A stretch of 36,268 bases of DNA from positions 1-36,268 of the forward strand of contig NZ_JAKLJA010000058.1 of assembly GCF_022213065.1 (NCBI RefSeq). The letters are read 5' to 3'. This document shows, piece by piece, positions 1-7,682 of the stretch. Under the pieces are notes generated by a model. The model ran no database searches and had not been told where the DNA came from. It saw only the letters and a program-made list of their open reading frames with translations. This DNA comes from Paraburkholderia tagetis (GTDB lineage Bacteria; Pseudomonadota; Gammaproteobacteria; Burkholderiales; Burkholderiaceae). How positions within the stretch are numbered: the stretch's first letter is position 1; each line of letters starts with the position of its first letter. A program made the translations under genes and the position numbers.

Positions 1-11
1 TTACTGCTCGC

Positions 12-1094
<1,083 letters not shown>

Positions 1095-1168
1095 GTTGTT
1101 GCTCCGGGTAAAGTCGTTGACTCAACACGTCGCGAACGACCGGGCGGTGTCCGCGACCGGTCGAAAGT

Positions 1169-1486
1169 TCAGGCGGCCTTGCGGGCGGCACCCGCGTCGG
1201 CCTCGAGGACGCCCATGACGTCCTCCTCGCGCATGACGAGCAGTTCCGCGCCATCGACCTTGACGGTCTGGCCTGCGTATTTGCCGAAGAGCACCTGGTC
1301 ACCGACCTTCAGCTGGAGCGCGCGCAGCGTTCCATCCTGCAGCAGGCGGCCGCTGCCGACGGCGACGACTTCGCCCTGTTCTGGTTTTTCTGCCGCTGAA
1401 TCGGGAATTACGATGCCCGAGGCCGTCGTCCGCTGCGTTTCGATTCGCTTGACGATAACCCGGTCGTAGAGGGGACGAATCTGCAT
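1169..1486 (-). CDS. groES: Co-chaperonin GroES (Hsp10)
   Basis: This 105-residue protein caps the GroEL folding chamber. It begins MQIRPLYDRVIVKRIE and contains the mobile loop around TASGIVIPDSA and the downstream GEVVAVGSG strand, all typical of Cpn10. I chose the ATG at 1486 because AGGAG sits 6 nt upstream. The ATG two codons earlier almost touches the same site, and the long upstream extension does not resemble GroES. It is slightly longer than the usual 96-97 residues, with an Ala/Lys-rich tail. It is first in an operon with the broken groEL, so it is either an orphan or works with a GroEL made elsewhere. A sigma-32-like promoter lies upstream at 1591-1619. Confidence 0.93.
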   Translation of the reverse strand: MQIRPLYDRVIVKRIETQRTTASGIVIPDSAAEKPEQGEVVAVGSGRLLQDGTLRALQLKVGDQVLFGKYAGQTVKVDGAELLVMREEDVMGVLEADAGAARKAA

Positions 1487-1528
1487 TTCCATCTCCTGAG
1501 CGATTAAAGGATCACCAATAAGGGAATC

Positions 1529-1568
1529 CGGCTGCATATGGGGCGCGTGAAAAGCCTCCGTGCAGCCG
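1529..1568 (-). repeat. Inverted repeat in the groES leader
   Basis: The arms CGGCTGCA (1529-1536) and TGCAGCCG (1561-1568) are perfect 8-bp complements separated by 24 nt. They lie between the predicted groES promoter and its start, so they would be in the 5' untranslated RNA. The repeat does not match the CIRCE operator bound by HrcA. A leader stem-loop or a protein-binding site are both possible. Confidence 0.45.
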
Positions 1569-1590
1569 AGCCAATGTCTGGCGGAAAGCG

Positions 1591-1619
1591 AAATAGAGGC
1601 GGCCATCGCGCCCTTCAAG
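1591..1619 (-). promoter_or_regulatory. Sigma-32-like heat-shock promoter of groES
   Basis: On the minus strand CTTGAA (1619-1614) is followed after 17 nt by CTATTT (1596-1591), inside GCCTCTATTT. CTTGAA is the classic RpoH -35 core. The same CTTGAA/CTATTT pair with 16-nt spacing lies upstream of the hsp20 gene, which supports both. Transcription would start near 1583, giving a leader of about 95 nt. Confidence 0.55.
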
Positions 1620-1653
1620 GGGGCGTGAAAATAGCTATTTGTAACAAATTGTT

Positions 1654-2292
1654 TCAGCGCGACAGCAGGACGCGATGGACGGCGCCGAGGCGATAAACCG
1701 TGCGGCCGCGCCCGCCAGGCCGGCGAGGCGCCGGTGGTACCGGACACGGTGGCTGGCGTCCGCCGTCGGCGTCCAGGGTGTCGTCCGGCTCATTGAGCGT
1801 GCCCCACAGGCCGCCCTTGACGGGGCGGAAGAGCCAGCGCACATACCCCCTGGACGCGGCAAGCTGCATCAGCGCCTCGCGATCGGTCTCGTCATCGAGA
1901 AGCGGCCGGTCGCGGGCACCGTCTTCTCCGTAGTCGCCGAACGCCTGCCGGCAGGCGAATGCCTCGGCGGCGCTCGCGCCGATCACGTTGCAGCCGCGCC
2001 GCTCGACGCGCTCGACATCCCACGCGCCGGATTGCCAGGCAGCATCCAGCAGCATGGTATCCACGGTCTCGAAGCTGTGCCAAGGTGCATCGAGCTGGAC
2101 GGCCGATCCCGGGACCGGTCGTGGCGGGATCTCAATGCCGGGCAGGACAAGCGGCGTCGCGCGCCGGAATCCGTGCCAGTGGAGTATTGCGATGAGCGGC
2201 GTATTCACCTGCGCCGCCGCCGTGACGGTGACGGCAAAGAGCGGCAGGCGCACGGTGTCGATCTGCTCCTGAAGCCTGTCGAAAAGGTCCAT
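1654..2292 (-). CDS. Unknown protein in the heat-shock cluster
   Basis: This 212-residue protein starts MDLFDRLQEQIDTVRLPLF. The ATG at 2292 is chosen because GGGAGG lies 6 nt upstream; the longer frame starts 66 bp earlier without a better site. I do not recognise a family. The N-terminal two thirds look like a soluble alpha/beta protein (ALHWHGF, then PWHSFETVDTMLLDAAW) with no signal peptide or membrane segment. The middle is acidic (DDETDREALMQL) and the last 35 residues are rich in Pro and Arg. It lies between groES and the divergent hsp20, on the groES strand, and ends about 35 bp before the predicted groES promoter. A stress role is suggested only by position. Confidence 0.6.
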   Translation of the reverse strand: MDLFDRLQEQIDTVRLPLFAVTVTAAAQVNTPLIAILHWHGFRRATPLVLPGIEIPPRPVPGSAVQLDAPWHSFETVDTMLLDAAWQSGAWDVERVERRGCNVIGASAAEAFACRQAFGDYGEDGARDRPLLDDETDREALMQLAASRGYVRWLFRPVKGGLWGTLNEPDDTLDADGGRQPPCPVPPAPRRPGGRGRTVYRLGAVHRVLLSR

Positions 2293-2323
2293 GAAGCCTC
2301 CCGGTTGACATGTTGCAGGGCCT

Positions 2324-2351
2324 CTTGAAATTTCCGTTCCTTGCGCTATTT
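2324..2351 (+). promoter_or_regulatory. Sigma-32-like heat-shock promoter of the first hsp20
   Basis: CTTGAA (2324-2329, in CTTGAAA) is followed after 16 nt by CTATTT (2346-2351, in GCGCTATTTTA). This matches the element upstream of groES in both halves and nearly in spacing. The start point would fall near 2358, leaving a leader of about 130 nt before the hsp20 start. Confidence 0.6.
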
Positions 2352-2463
2352 TATGCATCGCTCAGGCAGTCGCGATAAGCGCTGCGTGTTTCGATTTGTT
2401 TGTCGGCGGGGCTTCCCACGGGCAGGCGGACTGGAGCGCGTGGTTCCGTTCGTCTTCGTGTGC

Positions 2464-2487
2464 GGCCCCGGTTTCTGGGAGCCAGTC
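2464..2487 (+). promoter_or_regulatory. Candidate RNA thermometer hairpin over the hsp20 ribosome binding site
   Basis: In the RNA, GGCCCC (2464-2469) can pair with GGG (2477-2479) and GCC (2481-2483), leaving A2480 bulged and a 7-nt loop GGUUUCU. The paired 3' arm contains the Shine-Dalgarno GGGAG (2477-2481), and the start codon follows 4 nt after the stem. A single bulge in a short GC stem that hides the ribosome site resembles thermometers of other small heat-shock genes, but the canonical FourU run and the ROSE UUGCU element are absent. Folding was judged by eye only. Confidence 0.4.
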
Positions 2488-2928
2488 ATGAGCGATCTTT
2501 TCTTCAGCACCGATCTGCTGGGCGAATTCGACCGCCTGCAACGGCAGATGGCCAGCGTCTTTGCGGGCTTGCCCGCAAGCCTGCGCGCCACGCGCAGCGA
2601 AACCTTTCCACCCGTCAACATCGGCAGCACCGACGACAGCGTCGAGATCGTCGCGTTCGCGCCAGGACTCGATCCGGCAGCAATCGACGTCTCGATCGAC
2701 AAGGGGGTGCTGACGATCAGTGGCGAGCGCAAGCCGCCGCAACATGAAGCGGACGATGAGACGCGCGTCTACGCCAGGGAACGCTTCATGGGGGCATTCC
2801 GGCGCGTGATCGAGCTGCCGCAGCACGCGGACCCCGACAAGGTCAGTGCGCGCTATGTGAACGGCTGCCTGACGGTGAGCGTCGGACGTTCCGAGGCGTC
2901 GAAGCCACGCACCATCGCCGTCCAGTGA
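2488..2928 (+). CDS. Small heat-shock protein, Hsp20/alpha-crystallin family (first copy)
   Basis: This 146-residue ATP-independent holdase binds unfolding proteins during heat stress. The alpha-crystallin domain covers roughly residues 40-135, with the conserved GCLTVSV strand near the end (family pattern G-x-L). The C-terminal tail KPRTIAVQ carries the I-x-I/V motif (IAV) that bridges subunits in oligomers. The start MSDLFFSTDLL is chosen for GGGAG upstream; the longer frame reads through the promoter and leader. It lies 40 bp before a second, divergent Hsp20, and pairs of unlike small Hsps often form mixed oligomers. Control by a sigma-32-like promoter and possibly a leader hairpin is predicted. 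Confidence 0.92.
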   Translation: MSDLFFSTDLLGEFDRLQRQMASVFAGLPASLRATRSETFPPVNIGSTDDSVEIVAFAPGLDPAAIDVSIDKGVLTISGERKPPQHEADDETRVYARERFMGAFRRVIELPQHADPDKVSARYVNGCLTVSVGRSEASKPRTIAVQ

Positions 2929-2968
2929 GCCCGGCGCAAATGGAGTACGTGAAAGCACGGAGGACATC

Positions 2969-3382
2969 ATGAACGACAGCACTGAACTGGCCACCCGTGA
3001 GTCGCGCACTGACGTTGCCTCGCGCGAGGGTGCGCAACCTGCGAAGCAGCTGACCCGGATCTCACCTGCGGTTGACATCTTCGAGGACAGCCGCGGCATC
3101 ACGCTATATGCCGACCTGCCGGGCGTACCGCGCGAAAAGCTCGACGTGCGCGTGCACGACGGCAGTCTGAACATCGAGGCCGAGGCAGTGATTCCGGTTC
3201 CATCAGGACTGCGCCTGCAGCATGGCGAGGTGCTCCACCCGCACTTCAGACGCGCCTTCACGCTTAGCCCCGATTTCGACGCCTCGCGGATCGACGCACA
3301 GTTGCGCGATGGCGTCCTGAAGCTCACCGTTCCTCGTCGTGAGGAGGCAAAGCCGCGACGCATTGAGGTGAGCGTTGGCTAG
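2969..3382 (+). CDS. Small heat-shock protein, Hsp20/alpha-crystallin family (second copy)
   Basis: A 137-residue Hsp20 with a polar N-terminal arm of about 30 residues, then the alpha-crystallin domain starting near SPAVDIFEDSRGITLYADL. It has the LRDGVLKLTVPR strand and the C-terminal RRIEVSVG tail with an I-x-V motif (IEV). The ATG follows GGAGG at good spacing. It is probably co-transcribed with the preceding hsp20. The two share the domain but differ in the N-terminal arm and length, so they look like two small-Hsp classes rather than a recent tandem duplication. Confidence 0.92.
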   Translation: MNDSTELATRESRTDVASREGAQPAKQLTRISPAVDIFEDSRGITLYADLPGVPREKLDVRVHDGSLNIEAEAVIPVPSGLRLQHGEVLHPHFRRAFTLSPDFDASRIDAQLRDGVLKLTVPRREEAKPRRIEVSVG

Positions 3383-3462
3383 GCGTACGCACAGGGGCAA
3401 GTCCGGTCATGCGGAGTGGACCGCACGGCCCGCGCCGCGTGACCTGTCACGCGGAGGTATTT

Positions 3463-3744
3463 ATGGACAACGTACGAAGCGAATGCTGGAAGGGCTTCGT
3501 GATCGAGACCAGCGCGTTTCCGGTTCGGCACTGCGCGCTGCCTCCTGCCGGCCGCGATACGTACGTGGCCGTCGTGCGCATCCGGCACGCGGAGCAGGCG
3601 GTCGCGGACTGGCATCTGCCGCGCTACGCCCAGCACTGGGCAAGCGTGGACGAGGCGCATCGGGAGACGGTCGAGTACGCGATACGCGCCATCAAAGCGG
3701 GCTGTCTGAACGATACGGGTTCGCCGGCGCGATTCCTCGCGTGA
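3463..3744 (+). CDS. Small unknown protein, downstream of hsp20 pair
   Basis: A 93-residue protein starting MDNVRSECWKGFVIETSAFPV. GGAGG sits 5 nt before this ATG, much better than the upstream in-frame option. Family not recognised. The sequence suggests a compact alpha/beta fold: a strand (CWKGFVIETSAF), another (TYVAVVRIRH), then a helix (EAHRETVEYAIRAIKAG). No signal or membrane segment. It lies 80 bp after the second hsp20 on the same strand, so it may be heat induced with it. Confidence 0.65.
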   Translation: MDNVRSECWKGFVIETSAFPVRHCALPPAGRDTYVAVVRIRHAEQAVADWHLPRYAQHWASVDEAHRETVEYAIRAIKAGCLNDTGSPARFLA

Positions 3745-3804
3745 CAGCGCCGCGTTGCATGGTAGCGCAGCCCCTGTCCGGCTTGCACTACGTTTCGTTT
3801 TTCT

Positions 3805-3833
3805 GCAGGGGGCCGCTGCTTTCGGGACCCTGC
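3805..3833 (+). repeat. Hairpin immediately before the ribosome binding site of the next gene
   Basis: GCAGGGGGCC (3805-3814) and GGGACCCTGC (3824-3833) can pair over 8 of 10 positions around a 9-nt loop. The stem ends about 5 nt before the GGGAGAAG ribosome site at 3839. It could end the upstream transcript (no strong T run follows) or act in the leader of the next gene. Confidence 0.35.
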
Positions 3834-3849
3834 CTTACGGGAGAAGAAA

Positions 3850-4158
3850 ATGCTCAGTCCACACGAATTTGCGACCCTGATGCTGGTTCGTCAGGCGCCG
3901 GACCAGCTCGACATGGAGCGCGCCGAGCTCGACGCGCTGCTCGAACGCCAGCTGGTCATGCTGGAACATTGCGCCGAGGGCGCACGCCGCGCATACCTGA
4001 CCGGGAAGGGCCGAACGTTCCTCGACGCGCTCCACCCGGGGAGCGCAACACGTCGATGCCGGAAGACCGCCGGCAACGGCGGTGGGGAGAGGCCGGAGCC
4101 GTCCCCCGTGCCGGGCAGCCAACCGACGGATATCGTGGTGCCGGGACATGCAGGCTGA
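3850..4158 (+). CDS. Small winged-helix-like protein of unknown role
   Basis: A 102-residue protein; the ATG follows GGGAGAAGAAA. The first 60 residues, from LSPHEFATLMLVR to RRAYLTGKGRTFLDAL, resemble the end of a MarR-like winged helix: a helix, a helix ending in RQLVMLEH, then a wing with LTxKGRxFL. A complete MarR protein is about 140 residues, so this would be a minimal or divergent version. The last 40 residues are Gly/Pro/Arg rich and probably disordered. A DNA-binding role is an inference from this pattern alone. Confidence 0.55.
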   Translation: MLSPHEFATLMLVRQAPDQLDMERAELDALLERQLVMLEHCAEGARRAYLTGKGRTFLDALHPGSATRRCRKTAGNGGGERPEPSPVPGSQPTDIVVPGHAG

Positions 4159-4349
4159 ATGGTTGTGCAATCGCAACGCCTGGCTTGTCATCTCCGCGGT
4201 CGCTGTGGGCGCGAGGTTGCCGTGAAACTCTCCGGTAACCGCGCTGCGATACAGGTCGTCGCGGCAGCGTCCAATCGATGGCGACCCGGGCGTGCAGGTC
4301 GGGGAATGACAGGTGCTGCACTTAATAGACTGGACGCGAATTCCGCGTG

Positions 4350-4362
4350 TCCGGAACTGTTT
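4350..4362 (+). promoter_or_regulatory. 13-bp repeated element, copy 1
   Basis: TCCGGAACTGTTT occurs here and again, identical, at 4716-4728. Both lie 29-30 nt before the start codon of a small gene (4392 and 4757). GGAACT resembles the -35 element of ECF sigma factors, but I could not fix a convincing -10. Confidence 0.4.
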
Positions 4363-4391
4363 CGGAAATGATGCTCAGCCGGAGGTGTGAT

Positions 4392-4634
4392 ATGCAAACG
4401 GACAAAGTCATCGAGTATCACGGCTGCGAGGTCCGGCCGGTGGTCACCGCCACCGGGAGTGGCCGTTACACAGCTGCGGCCGTCGTCACCGACCGGGCGG
4501 GCGAAATACGCACGCTCGGTGTCGATGGAGATTTTGCCAACGTCCAGGAGGCACGCGATGAAGCGCTGGAGCTTGCCGTCGCATGGATCCAGCAGCGCTC
4601 GGTTGTTTCGGACCGGTATGTCCGACGGACCTAG
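4392..4634 (+). CDS. Small unknown protein
   Basis: An 80-residue protein, MQTDKVIEYHGCEVRPVVTA at the start. GGAGG is 6 nt upstream of this ATG, which decides the start over the longer frame. The predicted layout is three beta strands (YHGCEVRPVV, YTAAAVVTD, IRTLGVDGDF) and a C-terminal helix (QEARDEALELAVAWIQQ), a small fold common among uncharacterised Burkholderia stress-island proteins as I remember them. No function can be assigned. It shares the upstream 13-bp element with the next gene. Confidence 0.65.
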   Translation: MQTDKVIEYHGCEVRPVVTATGSGRYTAAAVVTDRAGEIRTLGVDGDFANVQEARDEALELAVAWIQQRSVVSDRYVRRT

Positions 4635-4715
4635 CCTCCAATCAGCAACTGCCGTCCGGACGCAGGGTGAACAACGGCGGATTCGACGGTCGATCCGAGT
4701 CCGGTTCGCCGTGCT

Positions 4716-4728
4716 TCCGGAACTGTTT
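4716..4728 (+). promoter_or_regulatory. 13-bp repeated element, copy 2
   Basis: A second exact copy of TCCGGAACTGTTT, 29 nt before the ATG at 4757. The bases before it (GTTCGCCGTGCT) also loosely resemble those before copy 1 (ATTCCGCGTG), so the shared unit may be wider than 13 bp. Confidence 0.4.
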
Positions 4729-4756
4729 GGGCACAAGCCACCTCGAGGAAAAGAGA

Positions 4757-5260
4757 ATGACAGATATTGCAGTCATCGATCCCGACGACGACGACGCGCT
4801 TTATGCACGCATCCGGCTCCTGCTCTTTAGCGCTGACCTCCCGGTGCAGCGTCTGCAGGCCGACATCGACGATATCGGACGTTTCACCACGCCGGATGTG
4901 CGCTCACCGCACGTGCGCCTGGTCGAGGCCATGCCGCCGCTTACGCCCGCTGCGGAAGCGATCGTGCGCGCCATGATCCGCGCATACGGCATGGAGCTGT
5001 TCGGGCGCGGCAGCGCGAATTCCGGGCTGCGTGCCTTGATCAAGGCTGGACCAGTCAAGTTCGGACAGACCGCCTTGATGCTGGGGCCTGACGCGCCCGT
5101 GCCGGTGCGTGCCCGTCCGCTCGTCGAGGAGTTCAACCGAATTTTCGAGCGCTACCCCGAAAGCGGTTTCCCGCAGGCGCGATACTTTCTTTCGGCTATT
5201 GGGCTGCCAGTCGGCCGCGACATGAATTCGCGAGTGCGTCGCTCGCTCCAGCGCAACTAG
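4757..5260 (+). CDS. Unknown protein, 167 residues
   Basis: Starts MTDIAVIDPDDDDALYARIR; the ATG follows GAGGAAAAGAGA. It is a soluble, mostly helical protein with no signal peptide. Helical stretches include LYARIRLLLF, AAEAIVRAMIRAYGMELFG and RPLVEEFNRIFERYP. The end is basic (NSRVRRSLQRN). I do not recognise the family. It is the last gene of the stress patch before the recombinase and shares its upstream 13-bp element with the gene at 4392. Confidence 0.6.
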   Translation: MTDIAVIDPDDDDALYARIRLLLFSADLPVQRLQADIDDIGRFTTPDVRSPHVRLVEAMPPLTPAAEAIVRAMIRAYGMELFGRGSANSGLRALIKAGPVKFGQTALMLGPDAPVPVRARPLVEEFNRIFERYPESGFPQARYFLSAIGLPVGRDMNSRVRRSLQRN

Positions 5261-5415
5261 CACAGATGCCGTACTGACAAATATCCGGCTCGGGAACTTC
5301 GCTTCATGTCGTAGCGGTCGGTTTTCGCGAGCCATCGGTCGCATCGGCGAACCCGCTTCAGACTGAAATGCTGCTGGAGCAGCGTTCTATCGCCGCGCAT
5401 CCGCAGGATTGCCAA

Positions 5416-5453
5416 GGGAAGCGTCTATGTACTGCAGCGCATAGACGCTTTCC
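5416..5453. repeat. Hairpin with 14-nt arms
   Basis: Arms 5416-5429 (GGGAAGCGTCTATG) and 5440-5453 (CATAGACGCTTTCC) pair almost fully, with one G-T, around a 10-nt loop that contains CTGCAG. The following TGTTTCCCCCC is not a strong T tract. It may be a terminator of the gene ending at 5260 or a recombinase-associated site. Confidence 0.55.
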
Positions 5454-5540
5454 TGTTTCCCCCCTTGAGCGCGCGAACCTCCCTCCACTGCGGGCTAGCG
5501 GGAACAGACGACCGGGGCAGCGCAGTGATATTCGAATGGC

Positions 5541-5572
5541 GATGGACTGATAACTTTTCTTATCGGTCCATC
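5541..5572. repeat. Inverted repeat directly before the recombinase start
   Basis: GATGGACTGATAA (5541-5553) and TTATCGGTCCATC (5560-5572) are complementary at 12 of 13 positions around the 6-nt loop CTTTTC. The repeat ends 26 bp before the chosen start. Position and symmetry suit an autoregulatory operator, a leader hairpin or a recombination core; the sequence alone does not decide. Confidence 0.6.
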
Positions 5573-5598
5573 ATCAAATGTGGACTAAACTGGCGGTC

Positions 5599-7269
5599 AT
5601 GAAAACACGCAAGACCGAATCCGCCGGTTTCCCCGACGACGCCGAACTCGCTGCACTGCGCGCGTGGTATGCCGGACTCGACGCCCTTACGGCTGTCGCA
5701 CGATATCTGGGCGAGCGCAAGGCGCCGGGAATGTCTGCTCGCGGCGTGCTCGGACGCATCCGGCGCGCACTGATCGCATTCGCGACGAGTCGGCACCGTC
5801 CCGACCTGGCACAAACATTCGACGGGCGATCGGCAGCGTCGGCTGATATCGTTGCACACTCGATCGAGACCCTGCGCAACCTGCCCACACCGGAGCCGTC
5901 CCTCGCCGACGACGTCGACCAGTGGTTGCCACCGCGGGTGGTTGCCGCTTTGCAGACGCACGGGATCCGGACGCTCGCAGACCTGACCGTGCGGATTCCG
6001 CGCCGGCGGCGCTGGTGGACAGCGATCGCCGGACTCGGCACGGCAGGGGCACGCCATGTCGAAGCATTTTTTGCGGCCCATCCGGCTCTGACTGAACGTG
6101 CCCGTGCGCTGGTTGCGGCAGCACCTTCCGGACCGGTCGTGCCATGGGAACAGCTGCGTCTGCCGCACGAGGTCGACGGCTCGCAAGGACTGTTTCGCGC
6201 GCCACGGCACGTCTGTTTGCTCAAGGCATCGAACGACTACGAGGCAGTGCAATCGTGGTTGTCCCTGCACGAGTCCGCCGCCACCCAGCGGGCCTACCGG
6301 AAGGAGGCGGAACGCCTGATCCTGTGGGCAATCGTCGAGCGGGGCTGCGCGTTGTCGTCGCTGACCACTGACGACGCGATAGCCTACCGCGCGTTCCTGC
6401 GACGGCCGACGCCTCGCGAACGCTGGATCGGGCCGTCGCGGTCGCGAGAAAGCGTGGAATGGCGACCGTTCAGCGGACCACTATCGACGCGCTCTGCCGC
6501 GTACGCACTCACCGTACTTGCGGCCCTGTTCCGCTGGCTGGTCGAGCAGCGCTACGTCCTAGCGAACCCGTTCGCCGGCGTCAAGGTGCGAGGAAGCGCG
6601 AAGGCGGGCCTCGATGTCACCCGCGGTTTTACCGAAGGCGAATGGCTGCTGCTCCGCACGATCGCCGATGGCCTCGAATGGTCCTACGGCTGGAGCGAGG
6701 CGGCCGCCCAGCGCCTTCGGTTCCTGCTCGATTTTGGATACGCGACCGGCCTGCGGGCCAGTGAACTGACAGGCGCCACACTCGGCGACATCCGCATCGA
6801 CGAACAGGGTGATCACTGGCTGTACCTCGTCGGCAAGGGTGGCAAGACGGGCAAGGTCGCGCTCCCGACGCTGGCGCGTATGGCACTCGATCAGTATCTG
6901 GTGCAACGCCAGTTGCCGGTCACGCGCGAACGGTGGGATCCGGCAACGGTGATCGTGGCCAGCCTCGCGGAAGATGGCACCGGGATCGAAACCACGCGAC
7001 TCGGACGCGTGCTGCGACGCTTCTTCGCACTGGTCGCCGACACGATCAGGGATGAGCGGCCTGCGATGGCGGACAAGCTGCGCCGCGCGAGCCCCCATTG
7101 GCTGCGCCACACGCACGCTTCACTCGCGCTCGCGCGCGGAACCGAACTGATCATGGTGCGCGACAATCTGAGGCACGCGTCGATCTCAACGACGTCGATC
7201 TACCTGCACGGCGACGAGGTCAAACGGGCAAGACAGTTCGATCAGGCGTTTGGTGTACCCAGCCGCTAG
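5599..7269 (+). CDS. Tyrosine site-specific recombinase with DUF3701-type N-terminal domain
   Basis: A 556-residue phage-integrase-family enzyme that would cut and rejoin DNA through a tyrosine-DNA bond. The N-terminal 90 residues (LAALRAWYAGLDA...AVARYLGER) match the phage-integrase N-terminal domain seen in long Burkholderia/Ralstonia integrases. A SAM-like core-binding region follows around residues 215-330. In the catalytic domain I see Arg in TGLRASELTGA (about 386), the GKGGKTGKV strand with the expected Lys, HWLRHTHAS (HxxR, about 500), the later His in LRHAS, and the nucleophile Tyr535 in SIYLHGDE. All catalytic residues are present, so it should be active. The start at 5599 is preferred over 5578, which lacks any ribosome site, though the site here (GGCGG) is weak. 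No attachment site was found. Confidence 0.88.
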   Translation: MKTRKTESAGFPDDAELAALRAWYAGLDALTAVARYLGERKAPGMSARGVLGRIRRALIAFATSRHRPDLAQTFDGRSAASADIVAHSIETLRNLPTPEPSLADDVDQWLPPRVVAALQTHGIRTLADLTVRIPRRRRWWTAIAGLGTAGARHVEAFFAAHPALTERARALVAAAPSGPVVPWEQLRLPHEVDGSQGLFRAPRHVCLLKASNDYEAVQSWLSLHESAATQRAYRKEAERLILWAIVERGCALSSLTTDDAIAYRAFLRRPTPRERWIGPSRSRESVEWRPFSGPLSTRSAAYALTVLAALFRWLVEQRYVLANPFAGVKVRGSAKAGLDVTRGFTEGEWLLLRTIADGLEWSYGWSEAAAQRLRFLLDFGYATGLRASELTGATLGDIRIDEQGDHWLYLVGKGGKTGKVALPTLARMALDQYLVQRQLPVTRERWDPATVIVASLAEDGTGIETTRLGRVLRRFFALVADTIRDERPAMADKLRRASPHWLRHTHASLALARGTELIMVRDNLRHASISTTSIYLHGDEVKRARQFDQAFGVPSR

Positions 7270-7682
7270 CGATGGCGGCTACATGGCCATCAATCCGGAC
7301 CCGGAAAAGCTTCATCTTTACTTCCCGAATCTCGCAACCGGTTGATTTTTAACGAAAACAATTCTTCGGAATCGCGCAAATTCATCTGAATTCAGCGAAG
7401 TTCCAACTTTACTTCGCAAAACGGAACATCTTTCCTTCGGCAGACGCCGGAAGTTCAGGTATTCCATAATCATATACATAGAGCATTATTCTTCATTATA
7501 AAGGGATGGCGATCGTCGTTAGTATGCAGAGGCTTGGCTGCGCCCCCGCGTGGACCCGACAGGCGCTCGGCGTCGATCCGCCGCGTCGCCGCGCTGGACC
7601 AACGCGGAAAGGCCGAACCAACCATTCACTCATACGCAGCGTCATTGAGGGCGTGGCGAGTGTGTGAGGAGGAGACTCGAAC
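7270..7682. other. AT-rich intergenic region between recombinase and uxuA
   Basis: No gene. Bases 7340-7500 are clearly richer in A and T than the surroundings. An inverted repeat GCGAAGT (7395-7401)/ACTTCGC (7411-7417) with a 9-nt loop may end the recombinase transcript. Bases 7460-7529 carry the promoter element listed separately. From there to uxuA is a leader of about 150 nt in which I see nothing clear except the GGAGGAG ribosome site. Confidence 0.6.
7460..7529 (+). promoter_or_regulatory. Promoter/operator of the uxu operon (70-bp element, copy 1)
   Basis: This block aligns without gaps with 12135-12204, upstream of the M24 gene, at 50 of 70 positions. Both start TATTCC and end TATGCAG. 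The core TTATTnTTCATTATAA has the palindromic ends TTAT/ATAA expected of a LysR box. Seventeen bases after the poor -35 TATAAA lies TAGTAT (7520-7525) as -10. A weak -35 overlapped by the box fits an activator-dependent promoter. Confidence 0.65.

Larger units (their letters stand above)
5261..5598. other. Intergenic stretch before the recombinase
   Basis: No supported gene. It holds two hairpins, listed separately, and GGAACTT at 5293-5299, which matches the -35 of RpoE-type promoters, though no clear -10 follows. A 60-codon frame (5368-5550) has no ribosome site and no plausible protein features. Confidence 0.5.

Noticed and set aside
1487..1660. CIRCE operator for HrcA
   Set aside because: No TTAGCACTC/GAGTGCTAA arms were found upstream of groES.
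1675..2328. 217-codon plus-strand frame
   Set aside because: It opposes the minus-strand gene that has a good ribosome site and leads away from the hsp20 promoter; composition looks like a shadow. Since the minus-strand gene is of unknown family, a small doubt remains.
2358..2487. FourU or ROSE thermometer
   Set aside because: No UUUU facing the ribosome site and no UUGCU motif; the hairpin is listed only as a candidate of another type.
3375..4238. 287-codon plus-strand frame after hsp20
   Set aside because: It overlaps two smaller genes that both have strong ribosome sites; its Arg/Gly-rich product resembles an out-of-frame translation.
5368..5550. 60-codon frame before the recombinase
   Set aside because: No ribosome site, spans a strong hairpin, no recognisable protein feature.
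7270..7460. attachment site of the recombinase
   Set aside because: No duplicated core was found on the other side of the recombinase and there is no tRNA nearby.
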